DNA from: Bdellovibrionales bacterium
GTDB lineage: Bacteria > Bdellovibrionota > UBA1018 > JADZFF01
Reading direction: 5' to 3'
Length of the DNA: 44,955 bases
Assembly (NCBI GenBank): GCA_020850015.1
Contig: JADZFF010000064.1
Location: 1-44,955, forward strand
Of the stretch, positions 8,850-17,259 are shown in pieces. Every line of letters starts with the position of its first letter. Position 1 is the first letter of the stretch. Made by a program: the position numbers and the translations under genes. The notes beneath the pieces were generated by a model, which was not told the origin of the DNA, did not search any database, and saw only the letters and a program-made list of their open reading frames with translations.

Positions 8850-9856
8850 AGCGCCTTGTGCGGCAGGCTCTCCGTTCGGCCGGCGGGCGTGACGAGCACG
8901 AAATTCATCTTGCGCTGAAGCTCACGGATGTTGGCTGCTCCCCCGTAGGTCAGGCCTGAGCGCAGGCCACCGATGAGGTCGGCCACGATGGCCTCCTCGT
9001 CCTCGCGGTAGGGCACGTTCACGGCCACGCCCTCTGCGGTCTTCCACTCGGGCATGCCGCCCATGAAGTCCTCCTGCGCCTCGCGCGAGGCCATGCCGCG
9101 GTACTGCTTCACCTGGCGGCCGTCGGCGAGTTTCACCACGGGCCCGGGAGTGACGCGCGTGCCTGCGAACATCCCGCCCACCATCACGAAGTCCGCGCCG
9201 AAGGCCAGGGCCTTCACGATGTCGCCCGCGGTGCGGATGCCCCCGTCGGCCACGATCGAGCGGTCTACCTTCGCGCACTCCTCGATCGAGCTCAGCGTGG
9301 GGATGCCGAAGCCGGTCTTGATGCGAGTGCTGCACACGGAGCCTCCCCCGATGCCCACCTTCAGGATGTCGGCGCCGCAGCCGGCGAGGTAATCCGCGCC
9401 CGCGTAGGTGGCCACGTTCCCCGCCATGATGCAGGCGTTTGGCAGATGCTCCCGCAGCCGCTTCAGCGTCTTGCCCACGTACTTCGCGTGCGCGTGCGCT
9501 ACGTCCAAACAGAAGTACTCGGCGCCTGCGTCGCGCAGCGCGAGCGCCCGCTCGAGGTCGGCCTCCGAGCAGCCCACCGAGACAAAAACCTTTTTCTTGC
9601 ACTTCTTGAACTCGGCCACGTTCTGCTCCACCGACAGGAACCGGTGAAGCACGCCGATGCCGCCCCGCTCGCCGATGAAGTTCGCCATCGTGCTCTCGGT
9701 GACCGTGTCCATGTTGGAGGTCATGAGCGGGAACTCGAGCGTGAGTTTGCCCATGCGGTCGGTCATGGAGATATCGACATGGCGGCGGCTCTCGTAGTGG
9801 TTGTAATTGGGCACGAGCAGCACGTCGTCGAAGGCGTAGGTCTGGCGGTTGTTCAT
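8846..9856 (-). CDS. guaC: GMP reductase
   Basis: A 336-aa TIM barrel of the IMPDH/GMPR family. It converts GMP to IMP with NADPH and releases ammonia, returning guanine nucleotides to the adenine branch. Seen: the N-terminal TYAFDDVLLVPNY, the catalytic loop GGSVCSTRIKTG with Cys at about 175, SIVADGGIRTAGDI, and the GMPR-type C-terminal pattern GMASREAQEDFMGG, AEGVAV and GGLRSGLTYGGA. There are no CBS domains, and the length matches GMPR (about 345) rather than IMPDH (about 490). TATGCA preceded by TG lies 8 nt before the ATG and could be a nearly leaderless extended -10. Convergent with phoX, with a 4-nt overlap. Confidence 0.9.
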   Translation of the reverse strand: MNNRQTYAFDDVLLVPNYNHYESRRHVDISMTDRMGKLTLEFPLMTSNMDTVTESTMANFIGERGGIGVLHRFLSVEQNVAEFKKCKKKVFVSVGCSEADLERALALRDAGAEYFCLDVAHAHAKYVGKTLKRLREHLPNACIMAGNVATYAGADYLAGCGADILKVGIGGGSVCSTRIKTGFGIPTLSSIEECAKVDRSIVADGGIRTAGDIVKALAFGADFVMVGGMFAGTRVTPGPVVKLADGRQVKQYRGMASREAQEDFMGGMPEWKTAEGVAVNVPYREDEEAIVADLIGGLRSGLTYGGAANIRELQRKMNFVLVTPAGRTESLPHKAL

Positions 9857-9896
9857 AGAGCTTCTGCATAGCAGAGCCCCTCGTGCTCAGCCAGCC

Positions 9897-10931
9897 TTAG
9901 CCGTCTGCCCCGCAGCCCCGGACCTGCCGGGTGGCGGTGGGCTCGAAGATCGCGGGCGGGGGTGCGGCGAGCAAACCGGCCCGAAGCCGGCAGCGGGTTT
10001 CGTGCTCGGCGATGAGCTCGTCACCGAACAGAACCTCCAGCGCATGGCGCCGGTTGTTCGGATCCCAGCCCGTGCGATGAGTCCAGATTCCTTCCATGTC
10101 CGGCGCCTCGTCCGAGTCGGCCTCGAAAATGCGTTCGATTCCCTCTTGATCGGCGCGAAATATCGCCACGAGGTGCGGGAATGCGGAGCTCACGCCGATC
10201 TCTCCGTATTTGATCTTCCGAACGGCGATGCGGGTGCCCGCGCCGTCGAGTCGCTCGCCAGCCCGGGTGATCATGCAGCGAAAGGCGTGCCGGTACTGCT
10301 CGTCGCTGCCCGGAGCCGGAAAGCGACCCCGGAGCCAGCGAACGCCCATGTCGTAGGCGTCGGGGGCGATATAGAGCGCCTCGATCCTCGGGCGCGAGGG
10401 CGCAAGCGCCGGCATGCCCGGGATCCTCGAGAGGCACTGCGCGATGGCGTACTCGCGCTCGCGGGGAGAGGCGTGCTTGAAATTCGTGAACGAGCCGGGC
10501 GACTCGAGAAAGGTCCATGCCGGGTTCTCGGGGGCGTCCTCCGTCTTGTACACAGAGGCGTTGAAGGCCTCCTCCCAATCGTCGCTCCAGGAAGGGGTAC
10601 GGCCGCAGAGCATGTTGAGGGCTCCGCTCGAAGAGCTCGACGTGCTGATCCGGAAACCCGCGAACACACGGCCTCCCTGACGGTACTCATTGAGCCTGCG
10701 GATCGCGGCCTCGGGATCCGCGAAGCGCTGAAGGGCGCGAGCCATTTCCCCGGCGACGGGACTCGGCGAGGGAGAGAGGGTGGTGTGGCCATCCGCCCAA
10801 TCCAGGAAGTTCGTGGGGTCGATGAACTCGATGAGCCATTTCGAGCGGTCCGGGGTACCCGACCCTGCGTACCCGGGAAGGCCCACCCCGGCCAGGCCGA
10901 CAAGCAAGAGGATCGTGAATAAGCGGGACAT
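9897..10931 (-). CDS. Secreted protein of unknown function
   Basis: The chosen ATG (10931) opens a classic Sec signal peptide (MSRLFTILLLVGLAGVGLPGYAG), with GGAGA 13 nt upstream. An upstream in-frame start at 11018 would bury the signal. The mature part is about 320 residues with several cysteines, SDDWEEAFNASVYKTED and DPNNRRHALEVLFG. I recognise no family and see no catalytic motif. An upstream TGCTAGGTT (extended -10) at about 10973-10981 could drive it with a short leader. It lies 40 nt before guaC's start on the same strand and is divergent from the BNR protein gene. Confidence 0.7.
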   Translation of the reverse strand: MSRLFTILLLVGLAGVGLPGYAGSGTPDRSKWLIEFIDPTNFLDWADGHTTLSPSPSPVAGEMARALQRFADPEAAIRRLNEYRQGGRVFAGFRISTSSSSSGALNMLCGRTPSWSDDWEEAFNASVYKTEDAPENPAWTFLESPGSFTNFKHASPREREYAIAQCLSRIPGMPALAPSRPRIEALYIAPDAYDMGVRWLRGRFPAPGSDEQYRHAFRCMITRAGERLDGAGTRIAVRKIKYGEIGVSSAFPHLVAIFRADQEGIERIFEADSDEAPDMEGIWTHRTGWDPNNRRHALEVLFGDELIAEHETRCRLRAGLLAAPPPAIFEPTATRQVRGCGADG

Positions 10932-11162
10932 TCGCACGCGCAGATCTCCGTTTCTTTCCCTGAGAACGGAGTAACCTAGCAATCCCCCGGCCAAGGCCCC
11001 GGGCCTGTTCTCCCCCAATGAGAGGCCATTGGGTCCGCTCGGCGCCGTTCAAGACCTGGTCAGGCGGCAGGCCGCACCCCTGAGGCCGCCTTGACACAGC
11101 TCCCTCAGGCGGAGGAGGATCAACGCTCGCCTTTCACTCGAACGACCGGAGGGGATGCCGTC

Positions 11163-12458
11163 GTGAAACTCGCACCACCGGGCCTTTGGACCCTGCTTAT
11201 CGCCGCCGCGGCCTCTGGCCTGCCAGTTCCCGTCGCGGGGGCCGATCCAGCGCTCCTCACCGCGGAGGAGATCCGGGCCGCCGCGCTTGCCGAGATCTCG
11301 GACGACCCGGCTCAATGGCCGATCGCCGCCGACGCGGATTCCTTCCAGCCCCTGCTCTCTGCGCCCATTTGGAAGGTTCCAGCCCCCGAGATCCCGCTAC
11401 CCACCCAGCTCTCGAACAACAACGTGAGCATCGAGTTTCACGAGGGCCGCGTCTTCATGGCCTGGCGCACCTCTCTCGTGCATTTCGCCTCGGAGCATAC
11501 GCGCATCCATGTGGTGTCGAGCGCGGACGGCGGCGCGAGTTGGGACACCGAATTCACCGCGGCACCCGGGCGCGACGCGCGCGAGCCCTTGCTCTGGTCT
11601 CACGCTGGGGTGCTCCGCCTGATGTATTTCGAGGCCGGCACCACGCTCACGGCCTTCGAGCCGCACCGGGTGCTGCTCTCGCGGCGGCTCGCGCAGGCGC
11701 AGTGGTCCGAACCGGAGGCCGCGCTCGAACCGGGCGAGATCCCCTGGGACCTGCGCGTGCGGTCCGGCAAGGCCTGGCTGAGCTCCTACGTCGGCGCGCA
11801 CTACGCCGTAGGCGGAAAAGGCGGGCTGAACGCGCGCGTGCGGTCCGCGGCCGATGGAGAAACCTGGGAGCCGCTTCCGGGCGCCCGGGAGGATGGCGTC
11901 GTCTACCAGGGCGGAGTCTCCGAGGTGAGCTTCGAACTCGCTGAAGACGGGGCGGTGATGGGACTGGGACGCAACGAGGATGGCGACGATACGGGCTTCG
12001 GCAGCCTGGTCTTCCACTCATTCGCCGAAACTCCCGGCCTCTGGACCCATCCCGCGCGCTCGGACCCCGAGCGCTACGACTCACCCCGGATGTTCCGGCA
12101 TGGCGACGCGTTTTACGCGGTGGCGAGGCGTGACGTCGGCGGCCCCTTCGACAAGGGCTGGCGCTTCCTCCCCTTCGCGCTCAGGCGCTTGATCCTCTGG
12201 AAGAACTTCTGGACGCGGCCCAAGCGCACGGCGCTGTACCGGATCTTCCCGATCGAGGGGCGAGCGCAGCATCTGATGGACCTGCCCTCGGCCGGCGACA
12301 CGGCGTTCCCGGCCATTCGCCGCCTGGGCCGCGACGAGTTCCTCATCGCCAACTACACCTCGCCCCTGGATCAGCCCTGGATCACCTGGCGCAAGGGCCA
12401 GGTGAGCGGCAAGGGTACGCAGATCTACTGGATCAAGCTGACGTTCATGCCCCGGTAG
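11163..12458 (+). CDS. Secreted BNR/sialidase-fold protein, unknown function
   Basis: The GTG at 11163 is chosen because GGAGGGG sits 8 nt before it and the resulting N-terminus is a Sec signal (hydrophobic LWTLLIAAAASGL ending near VAGA-DP). The 431-aa product contains an Asp-box-like SSADGGASWD, the S-x-D-x-G-x-[TS]-W pattern of BNR repeats, and further beta-rich repeats (SAADGETWEPL), so a six- or seven-bladed propeller is likely. It may be a sialidase-like or other glycan-binding exoprotein. Neither the sialidase Arg triad nor the Tyr/Glu pair was identified, so no enzyme activity is claimed. It ends 15 nt from the stop of the convergent phosphatase gene. Confidence 0.75.
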   Translation: MKLAPPGLWTLLIAAAASGLPVPVAGADPALLTAEEIRAAALAEISDDPAQWPIAADADSFQPLLSAPIWKVPAPEIPLPTQLSNNNVSIEFHEGRVFMAWRTSLVHFASEHTRIHVVSSADGGASWDTEFTAAPGRDAREPLLWSHAGVLRLMYFEAGTTLTAFEPHRVLLSRRLAQAQWSEPEAALEPGEIPWDLRVRSGKAWLSSYVGAHYAVGGKGGLNARVRSAADGETWEPLPGAREDGVVYQGGVSEVSFELAEDGAVMGLGRNEDGDDTGFGSLVFHSFAETPGLWTHPARSDPERYDSPRMFRHGDAFYAVARRDVGGPFDKGWRFLPFALRRLILWKNFWTRPKRTALYRIFPIEGRAQHLMDLPSAGDTAFPAIRRLGRDEFLIANYTSPLDQPWITWRKGQVSGKGTQIYWIKLTFMPR

Positions 12459-12473
12459 GCGGCGGGCCCGGCT

Positions 12474-12971
12474 TTACTTGTTGTTCTGCACGAGCGCCAC
12501 GAGGCGCGTCTGCCCCTCGACGAGCTGGATCTCGCACCAGGCCGCCTTGTGGATCTCGGCGCGCGCGCCCGTGAGCAGGAACAGGGCCACCGGAATCCAG
12601 TCGCCATGGGAGCACGCGATCAGGGTCTCGGGCCCCTCATGGCGCCACCAATCCAGGAAGGCCTGAACACGGCTCTCGAACATCTGGTTGGACTCGGCAG
12701 AGGCGCCCTCGTCGAGCCGGGGGTCCACGCTCACCTTGCTGGCGGAGCCCCGGGCGATGGAGTTGAAGGTTTCCTGACAGCGTTTCTTCGGGCTGGAAAG
12801 AAGCGCCACGTTCCGGGCGTCGGGGAACCTCTTGCGGAAGGTATCCATCAGGCGCTCCGCCTGGTCGCGGCCCTTGGAGCTCAGCCCGTTGTCCTGGTTC
12901 ACGTCGGCGGTGTCGCGGTGGGCGTGCCTCACGAGCACGAGCACCTTCTCGATCTCCTTGCGCTTCCCCAC
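12474..12971 (-). CDS. Histidine phosphatase superfamily protein (SixA-like)
   Basis: A 165-aa protein with LVLVRHAHRD near the N-terminus. His16 of the RH[GA] motif would form the phosphohistidine, and CSHGDW (His122) is the second catalytic His. SSPKKRCQETF supplies the usual conserved Arg region. The small size and RHA start resemble SixA and other short branches rather than phosphoglycerate mutase. It starts at GTG 4 nt after the stop of the upstream HExxH-protein gene, so the two are almost certainly one operon. The substrate is unknown; it has no signal peptide and is probably cytoplasmic. Confidence 0.85.
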   Translation of the reverse strand: MGKRKEIEKVLVLVRHAHRDTADVNQDNGLSSKGRDQAERLMDTFRKRFPDARNVALLSSPKKRCQETFNSIARGSASKVSVDPRLDEGASAESNQMFESRVQAFLDWWRHEGPETLIACSHGDWIPVALFLLTGARAEIHKAAWCEIQLVEGQTRLVALVQNNK

Positions 12972-12975
12972 CGGA

Positions 12976-13887
12976 TCAGGCTCCCCGCCCCTGGCAGCGA
13001 TTCTTCAGGAATCGCGCATTTTCAGCGGGTTTTCCGGGCATGGACGCCAGGGCTCGGAGCGCGCCCGCGGACTCCCTGCGGCGCGAGTTGGCGCAGGCCA
13101 CCTCGTTCATCTGCTCGAACTCCTCGAGGAGGGCTACCGGGTAGGGCGTTCGCCCCGTGGAGGAATAGAGCACCGGCTCGTCGTCCGAGAGCGCCTGAAG
13201 CACGCGATGCTCCTTCCCCAGCTGTTTCTGGAGCCGATCCCGCCATGCGCCCACCGCGTAGAAGTCCTTCATGATGAGCGAGCGGTCGATCCGGCCCGAG
13301 GCGTTCTCGTGCCCGTATCGGTGGCAGCGATCGGAGAGGCGCGCGCGGCTCGCCGGGGAGCGCGCGGCGATCCCCGTCTTGGAGCGAACCAGATCGTTCG
13401 CCACCGTGCATTCCTCGAACACGGCATCAACTTCCCCGCCCGCGCCCTCGATCGATACCTGAATGTATTTCGTGGCGGTGAGCTCGGGATCGTAGGGGTC
13501 CCAAAGGGGGGGCTCCATGGCGTGCACGATCTCATGAGCCAGATCGAGCACGGTTTCCTCGATCGGAAGGTCACGCCTGAGGTAGATCACCACTTGGCGC
13601 GAGCGCTCCTCCTTGCCCGTCACGGGGTCGAAGTGACGCGTCAGCACGGCATCCGTCTTGGAGACCGTGCCCCAACGCAGATAGGCCAACAACTGGTTCA
13701 CGCGTTCGAGCTTCCAGGCCACCGCCGCCCGCTTCACCAGGCGATGCCCCGCGGGCGTGGCGTCCAGGGTCTGCAGGATCTGCGAAAGCCGCAGGCCCTC
13801 TCCCGCCCTGGGCGCGGCCAAGGCCGCATCGCCTCCCACGAGGAGAAGCAAGGCACCAGCAATCCAGGTCAAACCCCTGACACCCAT
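12976..13887 (-). CDS. Secreted zincin-like protein (HEIVH)
   Basis: A 303-aa protein with a Sec signal (MGVRGLTWIAGALLLLVGGD, then AALAAP). LAHEIVHAMEP contains HExxH (His118, Glu119, His122), the zinc-binding and catalytic motif of zincin peptidases. A downstream VDAVFEECTVAND could supply a third ligand, but the family is not recognised, so peptidase activity is inference. Eight nucleotides before the ATG lies GATAGG, with TTGAGC 17 nt further up, a possible near-leaderless promoter overlapped by the palindrome at 13890-13905. It is cotranscribed with the histidine phosphatase gene. Confidence 0.7.
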   Translation of the reverse strand: MGVRGLTWIAGALLLLVGGDAALAAPRAGEGLRLSQILQTLDATPAGHRLVKRAAVAWKLERVNQLLAYLRWGTVSKTDAVLTRHFDPVTGKEERSRQVVIYLRRDLPIEETVLDLAHEIVHAMEPPLWDPYDPELTATKYIQVSIEGAGGEVDAVFEECTVANDLVRSKTGIAARSPASRARLSDRCHRYGHENASGRIDRSLIMKDFYAVGAWRDRLQKQLGKEHRVLQALSDDEPVLYSSTGRTPYPVALLEEFEQMNEVACANSRRRESAGALRALASMPGKPAENARFLKNRCQGRGA

Positions 13888-13889
13888 AT

Positions 13890-13905
13890 ATCCGACCTAT
13901 CGGAT
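13890..13905. repeat. Palindrome ATCCGA-N4-TCGGAT at the start of the zincin gene
   Basis: Six-base arms (13890-13895 and 13900-13905) separated by CCTA begin 3 bp before the start codon and cover the presumed -10 box GATAGG of the minus-strand promoter. This position suits a repressor operator or a 5' hairpin. Chance occurrence is possible. Confidence 0.4.
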
Positions 13906-13953
13906 CAACAACTAAAAGGCTCAACTACTTGTGCGCTTTTTGGCGCGAGCGGA

Positions 13954-13995
13954 TGTGTCAAGGGAGGCCCAGGGGGTGTCCACGCGGTTGACACA
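13954..13995. repeat. Inverted repeat TGTGTCAA...TTGACACA
   Basis: Eight-base arms at 13954-13961 and 13988-13995 are separated by 26 bp. Each arm contains a perfect TTGACA reading outward, so they could be divergent -35 boxes or a dyad operator. No good -10 box was found at 16-18 nt on either side, which favours an operator. Confidence 0.35.
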
Positions 13996-14194
13996 CCCGC
14001 TGTAAATCGTAAGAGCTAACATATTGTTATTACTTGGTTATGCCTCGAATGTCTGCGGCGCGGCGCAGGCATGTGGCTTGCTCTAGTAGCGCTTCATCAG
14101 CCCCCGCGCACGTGGGCGGCCAGTGGAAGCGGAAGTTGAAGTGACACCCCAGGGGCATGCTAGACCCCGATTGCGGATGCGGAGTGGAGCAGGA

Positions 14195-15367
14195 ATGAAG
14201 AAGCACCAGAGCAACTCATCTTGGATCACGAGCCTGGCCCTGGCGGGCCTGAGCCTGACGTTTTTCGGCTTCGCCAAGCTGCCGGACGACGCCAAGCGGA
14301 TCTTCAAGGACAGCATCACGCCCTCGCGCAAGGCGCTCACCCAGCCCTTCAAGAACTGGGGCCTGCTCAACGGCACGGGCAAGAGCCACATCTCGGCTCC
14401 CGAGGCCTGGAAGATCGAGCAGGGCTCGCGCGACGTCGTCGTGGCCGTCATCGACACCGGCATCGACCCCCGCCACCCCGACCTCGGCGCCAACGTCTGG
14501 CGCGACAAATCCGCCCGCAGGACCGCGCGCTCGCAGGGCGAGTTCGGCTGGGACTACGTCACGAACCGCCCCGATCCCTCGGACGAACAGGGCCACGGCA
14601 CGCACGTGGCCGGCATCATCGGCGCCACGGCCAACTCGCGCGAAGGCGTGAGCGGCGTCGCTCCGAAGGTTTCGATCATGGCCGTGAAGTACTACTCCGA
14701 CGCCAATCCAGGCTCGGTGAACCTCGCGAACACCATCAAGGCCATCAACTACGCCGTGGCCAAAGGCGCGCGCATCATCAACTACAGCGGCGGCGGCCCG
14801 GAGTTTTCGGAGGCCGAGTACCTCGCCATCAAGAAGGCCGAGGCCCGCGGCGTGCTCTTCGTGAGCGCGGCCGGGAACGAGCGCCAGGACACGGATCTGC
14901 CGGAATACTACTACTACCCTGCCGCCTACCGCCTGCCGAACATCATCACGGTGGCCGCCACCGACATCCACAACAACCTGCTGCCTTCGTCGAACTGGGG
15001 CCGCACGCGCGTGGACGTCGCCGCCCCCGGCGAGAACATCTACAGCACCCTCCCGGGCGGCAAGTACGGCTACATGTCGGGCACCTCGCAGGCCACGGCC
15101 TTCGTGACCGGAATCGCAGCCCTGCTGCTCTCGCGCAACCCGAACCTCACTCCGGCCGAGATCAAGAAGCTCATCCTCGACTCGGTCGACCCCGTTCCGC
15201 AGCTCAAGAGCCGCGTCGCTACCGGTGGGCGCGTAAACGCGCACCAGGCCCTGCTCGCCCTCACGCAGCCGGGCTGGAAGCCCCTGCGCGACTCGCGGCC
15301 CTCGGATCTCGTGGCGCGCCGCCCGGTGTCGCTGCTCGATGCCCTGGCGCCGGGTTTCGAGAACTGA
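14195..15367 (+). CDS. Secreted subtilisin-like serine protease (S8)
   Basis: The ATG at 14195 is preceded by GGAG at 5-nt spacing. The N-terminus (KKHQSNSSWITSLALAGLSL) looks like a signal peptide or anchor. The S8 triad is complete: Asp87 in VAVIDTGID, His134 in GHGTHVAGI, Ser298 in MSGTSQATAF. The oxyanion Asn is in SAAGNE. The 390-aa length leaves a short pro-region of about 60 residues (residues 30-90) rather than a full I9 inhibitor domain, and a C-terminal tail of about 50 residues after the fold. It is expected to be an active exported endopeptidase. It is monocistronic; the next gene has its own promoter. Confidence 0.95.
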   Translation: MKKHQSNSSWITSLALAGLSLTFFGFAKLPDDAKRIFKDSITPSRKALTQPFKNWGLLNGTGKSHISAPEAWKIEQGSRDVVVAVIDTGIDPRHPDLGANVWRDKSARRTARSQGEFGWDYVTNRPDPSDEQGHGTHVAGIIGATANSREGVSGVAPKVSIMAVKYYSDANPGSVNLANTIKAINYAVAKGARIINYSGGGPEFSEAEYLAIKKAEARGVLFVSAAGNERQDTDLPEYYYYPAAYRLPNIITVAATDIHNNLLPSSNWGRTRVDVAAPGENIYSTLPGGKYGYMSGTSQATAFVTGIAALLLSRNPNLTPAEIKKLILDSVDPVPQLKSRVATGGRVNAHQALLALTQPGWKPLRDSRPSDLVARRPVSLLDALAPGFEN

Positions 15368-15484
15368 GTGAGGCTATTAGGCCAAGACCGATAGCTTAGG
15401 AACATTGAACATTCGCATCCAACTGCTACCAGTGCGGGATGCTAAACATGGGTCCCCCGCGCTAGGCATCATCCTTCTCGCGAG

Positions 15485-15513
15485 TTGCGGCTCCGGCAAC
15501 CCAACGATAGACT
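15485..15513 (+). promoter_or_regulatory. Leaderless promoter of lnt
   Basis: TTGCGG (15485-15490), a 17-nt spacer and TAGACT (15508-15513) are followed by 6 nt and the ATG at 15520. Transcription would begin at or within a base of the A of ATG. No Shine-Dalgarno sequence is present between -10 and start. The same geometry recurs at several genes in the window. Confidence 0.55.
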
Positions 15514-15519
15514 CCGGGC

Positions 15520-17181
15520 ATGATCGCCAAGTATGCCCTCGCGCTCTGGAAGAACTGGGGGCCAACCCGCGCCACGCTCCTCAGCGCCTTCCTGATCGTC
15601 GTGGCCTTCCCACCCTGGAACTTGGCCTTCCTCATCTGGATCGCGCCGATCCCCTGGATTCTGGAGCAACGGGCGGCGAAGAGCTGGCGGGAAGCGCTCC
15701 AATCCGGGCTCTGGCTCTCCTGGCTCATGACCTGCGGCGGCTTCGGCTGGGCCACCTACGCGCTGAAGCAGTTCGGAGGCATACCGCTCCCGCTCGCGGC
15801 CCTGCTCTTCGCCCTGGGCGCCGTGATCGGCCAGCCGCAGTTCGTGCTCTTTCCTGCGCTCGTGCGCCTCTGGCGCGCGGCCTGGGGCAAAGGCGCGATG
15901 GCCTGGCCGGCAGCGCCGACCGCGGCGCTTCTGTACACGGCGGCGGATCGCCTGGCGCCGAAACTCTTCCTCGATACGCTCGGGCACTCGCAGTACGCCA
16001 CGGGCCCCACGCGCCAGCTCGCCGAGCTTTCGAGCGCCTTCGTGATCACGGGGCTCTTGTGGTGGGTGGCCGAGGCCTGGGCCGCGCCCATCGCGTCTCA
16101 GTGGGCGAAGGTCAGGAAGGAGGCCCGGGCGAAACTCAACCGCGCGCAATGGCTCCATGCCGGGATGGCCGCCGCCGCCCTGCTGGTGGCCGTGACCTGG
16201 GGCATCTGGCGGCAGCGCGACGTGCTCGAGGCCATGAACGCCTCGCCTCACCGCCTGCGCCTCACCGCGGTTCAGGCCAATATCGGCGATTTCGAGAAGC
16301 TCGCCTCCGAGTCGGGGCTCTTCCAGGCTGGCACGGACGTGGTGAACAAGTACTTCGCGCTCTCCGACCGCGCGATTCAATCCGAGCACAAGCCCCACGC
16401 GGTGATCTGGCCCGAGACGGCCTACCCCTCCACCTTCCGCACGCCGCTCAACTCTTTCGAGGCCGCGCGCGACCGCCGCGTAGAGCAATACGTGCGCGAG
16501 CGGCAGGTTCCGCTCTGGTTCGGGGGATACGACCACGAGGGCACGAAGGACTTCAACTCGCTCTTCTTCCTGCGTCCAGTGCCAGACGCCGAGGGCAAGG
16601 ATCTGCGCGTGTACCACAAGTCAATCCTGCTCCCTTTCGGCGAGTACATCCCCTTCACGGAGGACGTGGCCTGGGTGCGCGACACCTTCCCGCAGGTGGG
16701 CTACTTTGGTCGGGGCCCCGGGGCGAGCGTGTTCCGGCACCAGATGCACGACGGGCTCGAGGTCGCCGTGACACCGGTGATCTGCTACGAGGCGCTCTTC
16801 ACGAGCTTCGGCGTCGAAGCCGCGCGCAAGGGCACGCAGCTCCTGCTCAACATCACGAACGACTCCTGGTTCGGCCCCTTCGGGGAGCCGCACCTGCACT
16901 TGGCGCTCACGACTTTCCGGGGAATTGAAACGCGCCTGCCGCAGTTCCGCGCCACCAACACCGGCATCTCCACGCTGATCCTGCCCGACGGGCAGATCAC
17001 CGGCGCGACACCGCTCTTCGAGGAAGCTCTGCTCGAATCCACGATCGCGCTCCCGCCCCCGGGAGGATTCCGCCCCACGCTCGCGGTGGCCTGGGGCGAC
17101 TGGTTCGGCTGGTTCTCGGCGATCGTCAGCGCCCTGGGCCTCGCGCTCGGCGCGGGCCTGCGTCGCCGCAGACACTCTTGA
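15520..17181 (+). CDS. lnt: Apolipoprotein N-acyltransferase
   Basis: Lnt N-acylates the diacylglyceryl-cysteine of lipoproteins using phospholipid, the last step of lipoprotein maturation in the inner membrane. The 553-aa product has a hydrophobic N-terminal half of about 6-7 membrane segments and a periplasmic nitrilase-fold domain. The catalytic triad is visible: Glu299 (VIWPETAYP), Lys367 (YHKSILLPFGEYIP), Cys422 (VICYEALF). ITNDSWFG is also typical, and a last hydrophobic segment precedes the basic C-terminus. Triad spacing matches E. coli Lnt. It is consistent with the several lipoprotein genes in this window. Confidence 0.97.
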   Translation: MIAKYALALWKNWGPTRATLLSAFLIVVAFPPWNLAFLIWIAPIPWILEQRAAKSWREALQSGLWLSWLMTCGGFGWATYALKQFGGIPLPLAALLFALGAVIGQPQFVLFPALVRLWRAAWGKGAMAWPAAPTAALLYTAADRLAPKLFLDTLGHSQYATGPTRQLAELSSAFVITGLLWWVAEAWAAPIASQWAKVRKEARAKLNRAQWLHAGMAAAALLVAVTWGIWRQRDVLEAMNASPHRLRLTAVQANIGDFEKLASESGLFQAGTDVVNKYFALSDRAIQSEHKPHAVIWPETAYPSTFRTPLNSFEAARDRRVEQYVRERQVPLWFGGYDHEGTKDFNSLFFLRPVPDAEGKDLRVYHKSILLPFGEYIPFTEDVAWVRDTFPQVGYFGRGPGASVFRHQMHDGLEVAVTPVICYEALFTSFGVEAARKGTQLLLNITNDSWFGPFGEPHLHLALTTFRGIETRLPQFRATNTGISTLILPDGQITGATPLFEEALLESTIALPPPGGFRPTLAVAWGDWFGWFSAIVSALGLALGAGLRRRRHS

Positions 17182-17259
17182 AAATTTGACGCTTTGCGTT
17201 CACCCTAGGTTCAGCGGGAATCGTTGTGGCTTTCCGCGGAAAAGACGGGGAATTCAACA

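Larger units (their letters stand above)
13888..14194. other. 307-bp divergent intergenic region
   Basis: This region separates the minus-strand zincin gene from the plus-strand subtilase gene. It holds ATCCGA-CCTA-TCGGAT (13890-13905), the inverted repeat TGTGTCAA/TTGACACA (13954-13961 and 13988-13995), an AT-rich patch (about 14000-14045) and a CCCCAGGGG palindrome (14147-14155). Promoters must lie here. The only plus-strand pair I can offer is TTGAAG (14136-14141) with TAGACC 19 nt later, which is weak. No gene or RNA was recognised. Confidence 0.5.

Noticed and set aside
14083-14508. 141-aa minus-strand frame over the start of the subtilase gene
   Set aside because: Covers the subtilase signal peptide and Asp motif in antisense; no start signals.
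15405-16928. TTG-started frame with a lipobox-like LLASC before lnt
   Set aside because: The lipobox look is tempting, but the frame then runs out of frame through lnt as a basic shadow sequence, and the lnt promoter lies inside it.
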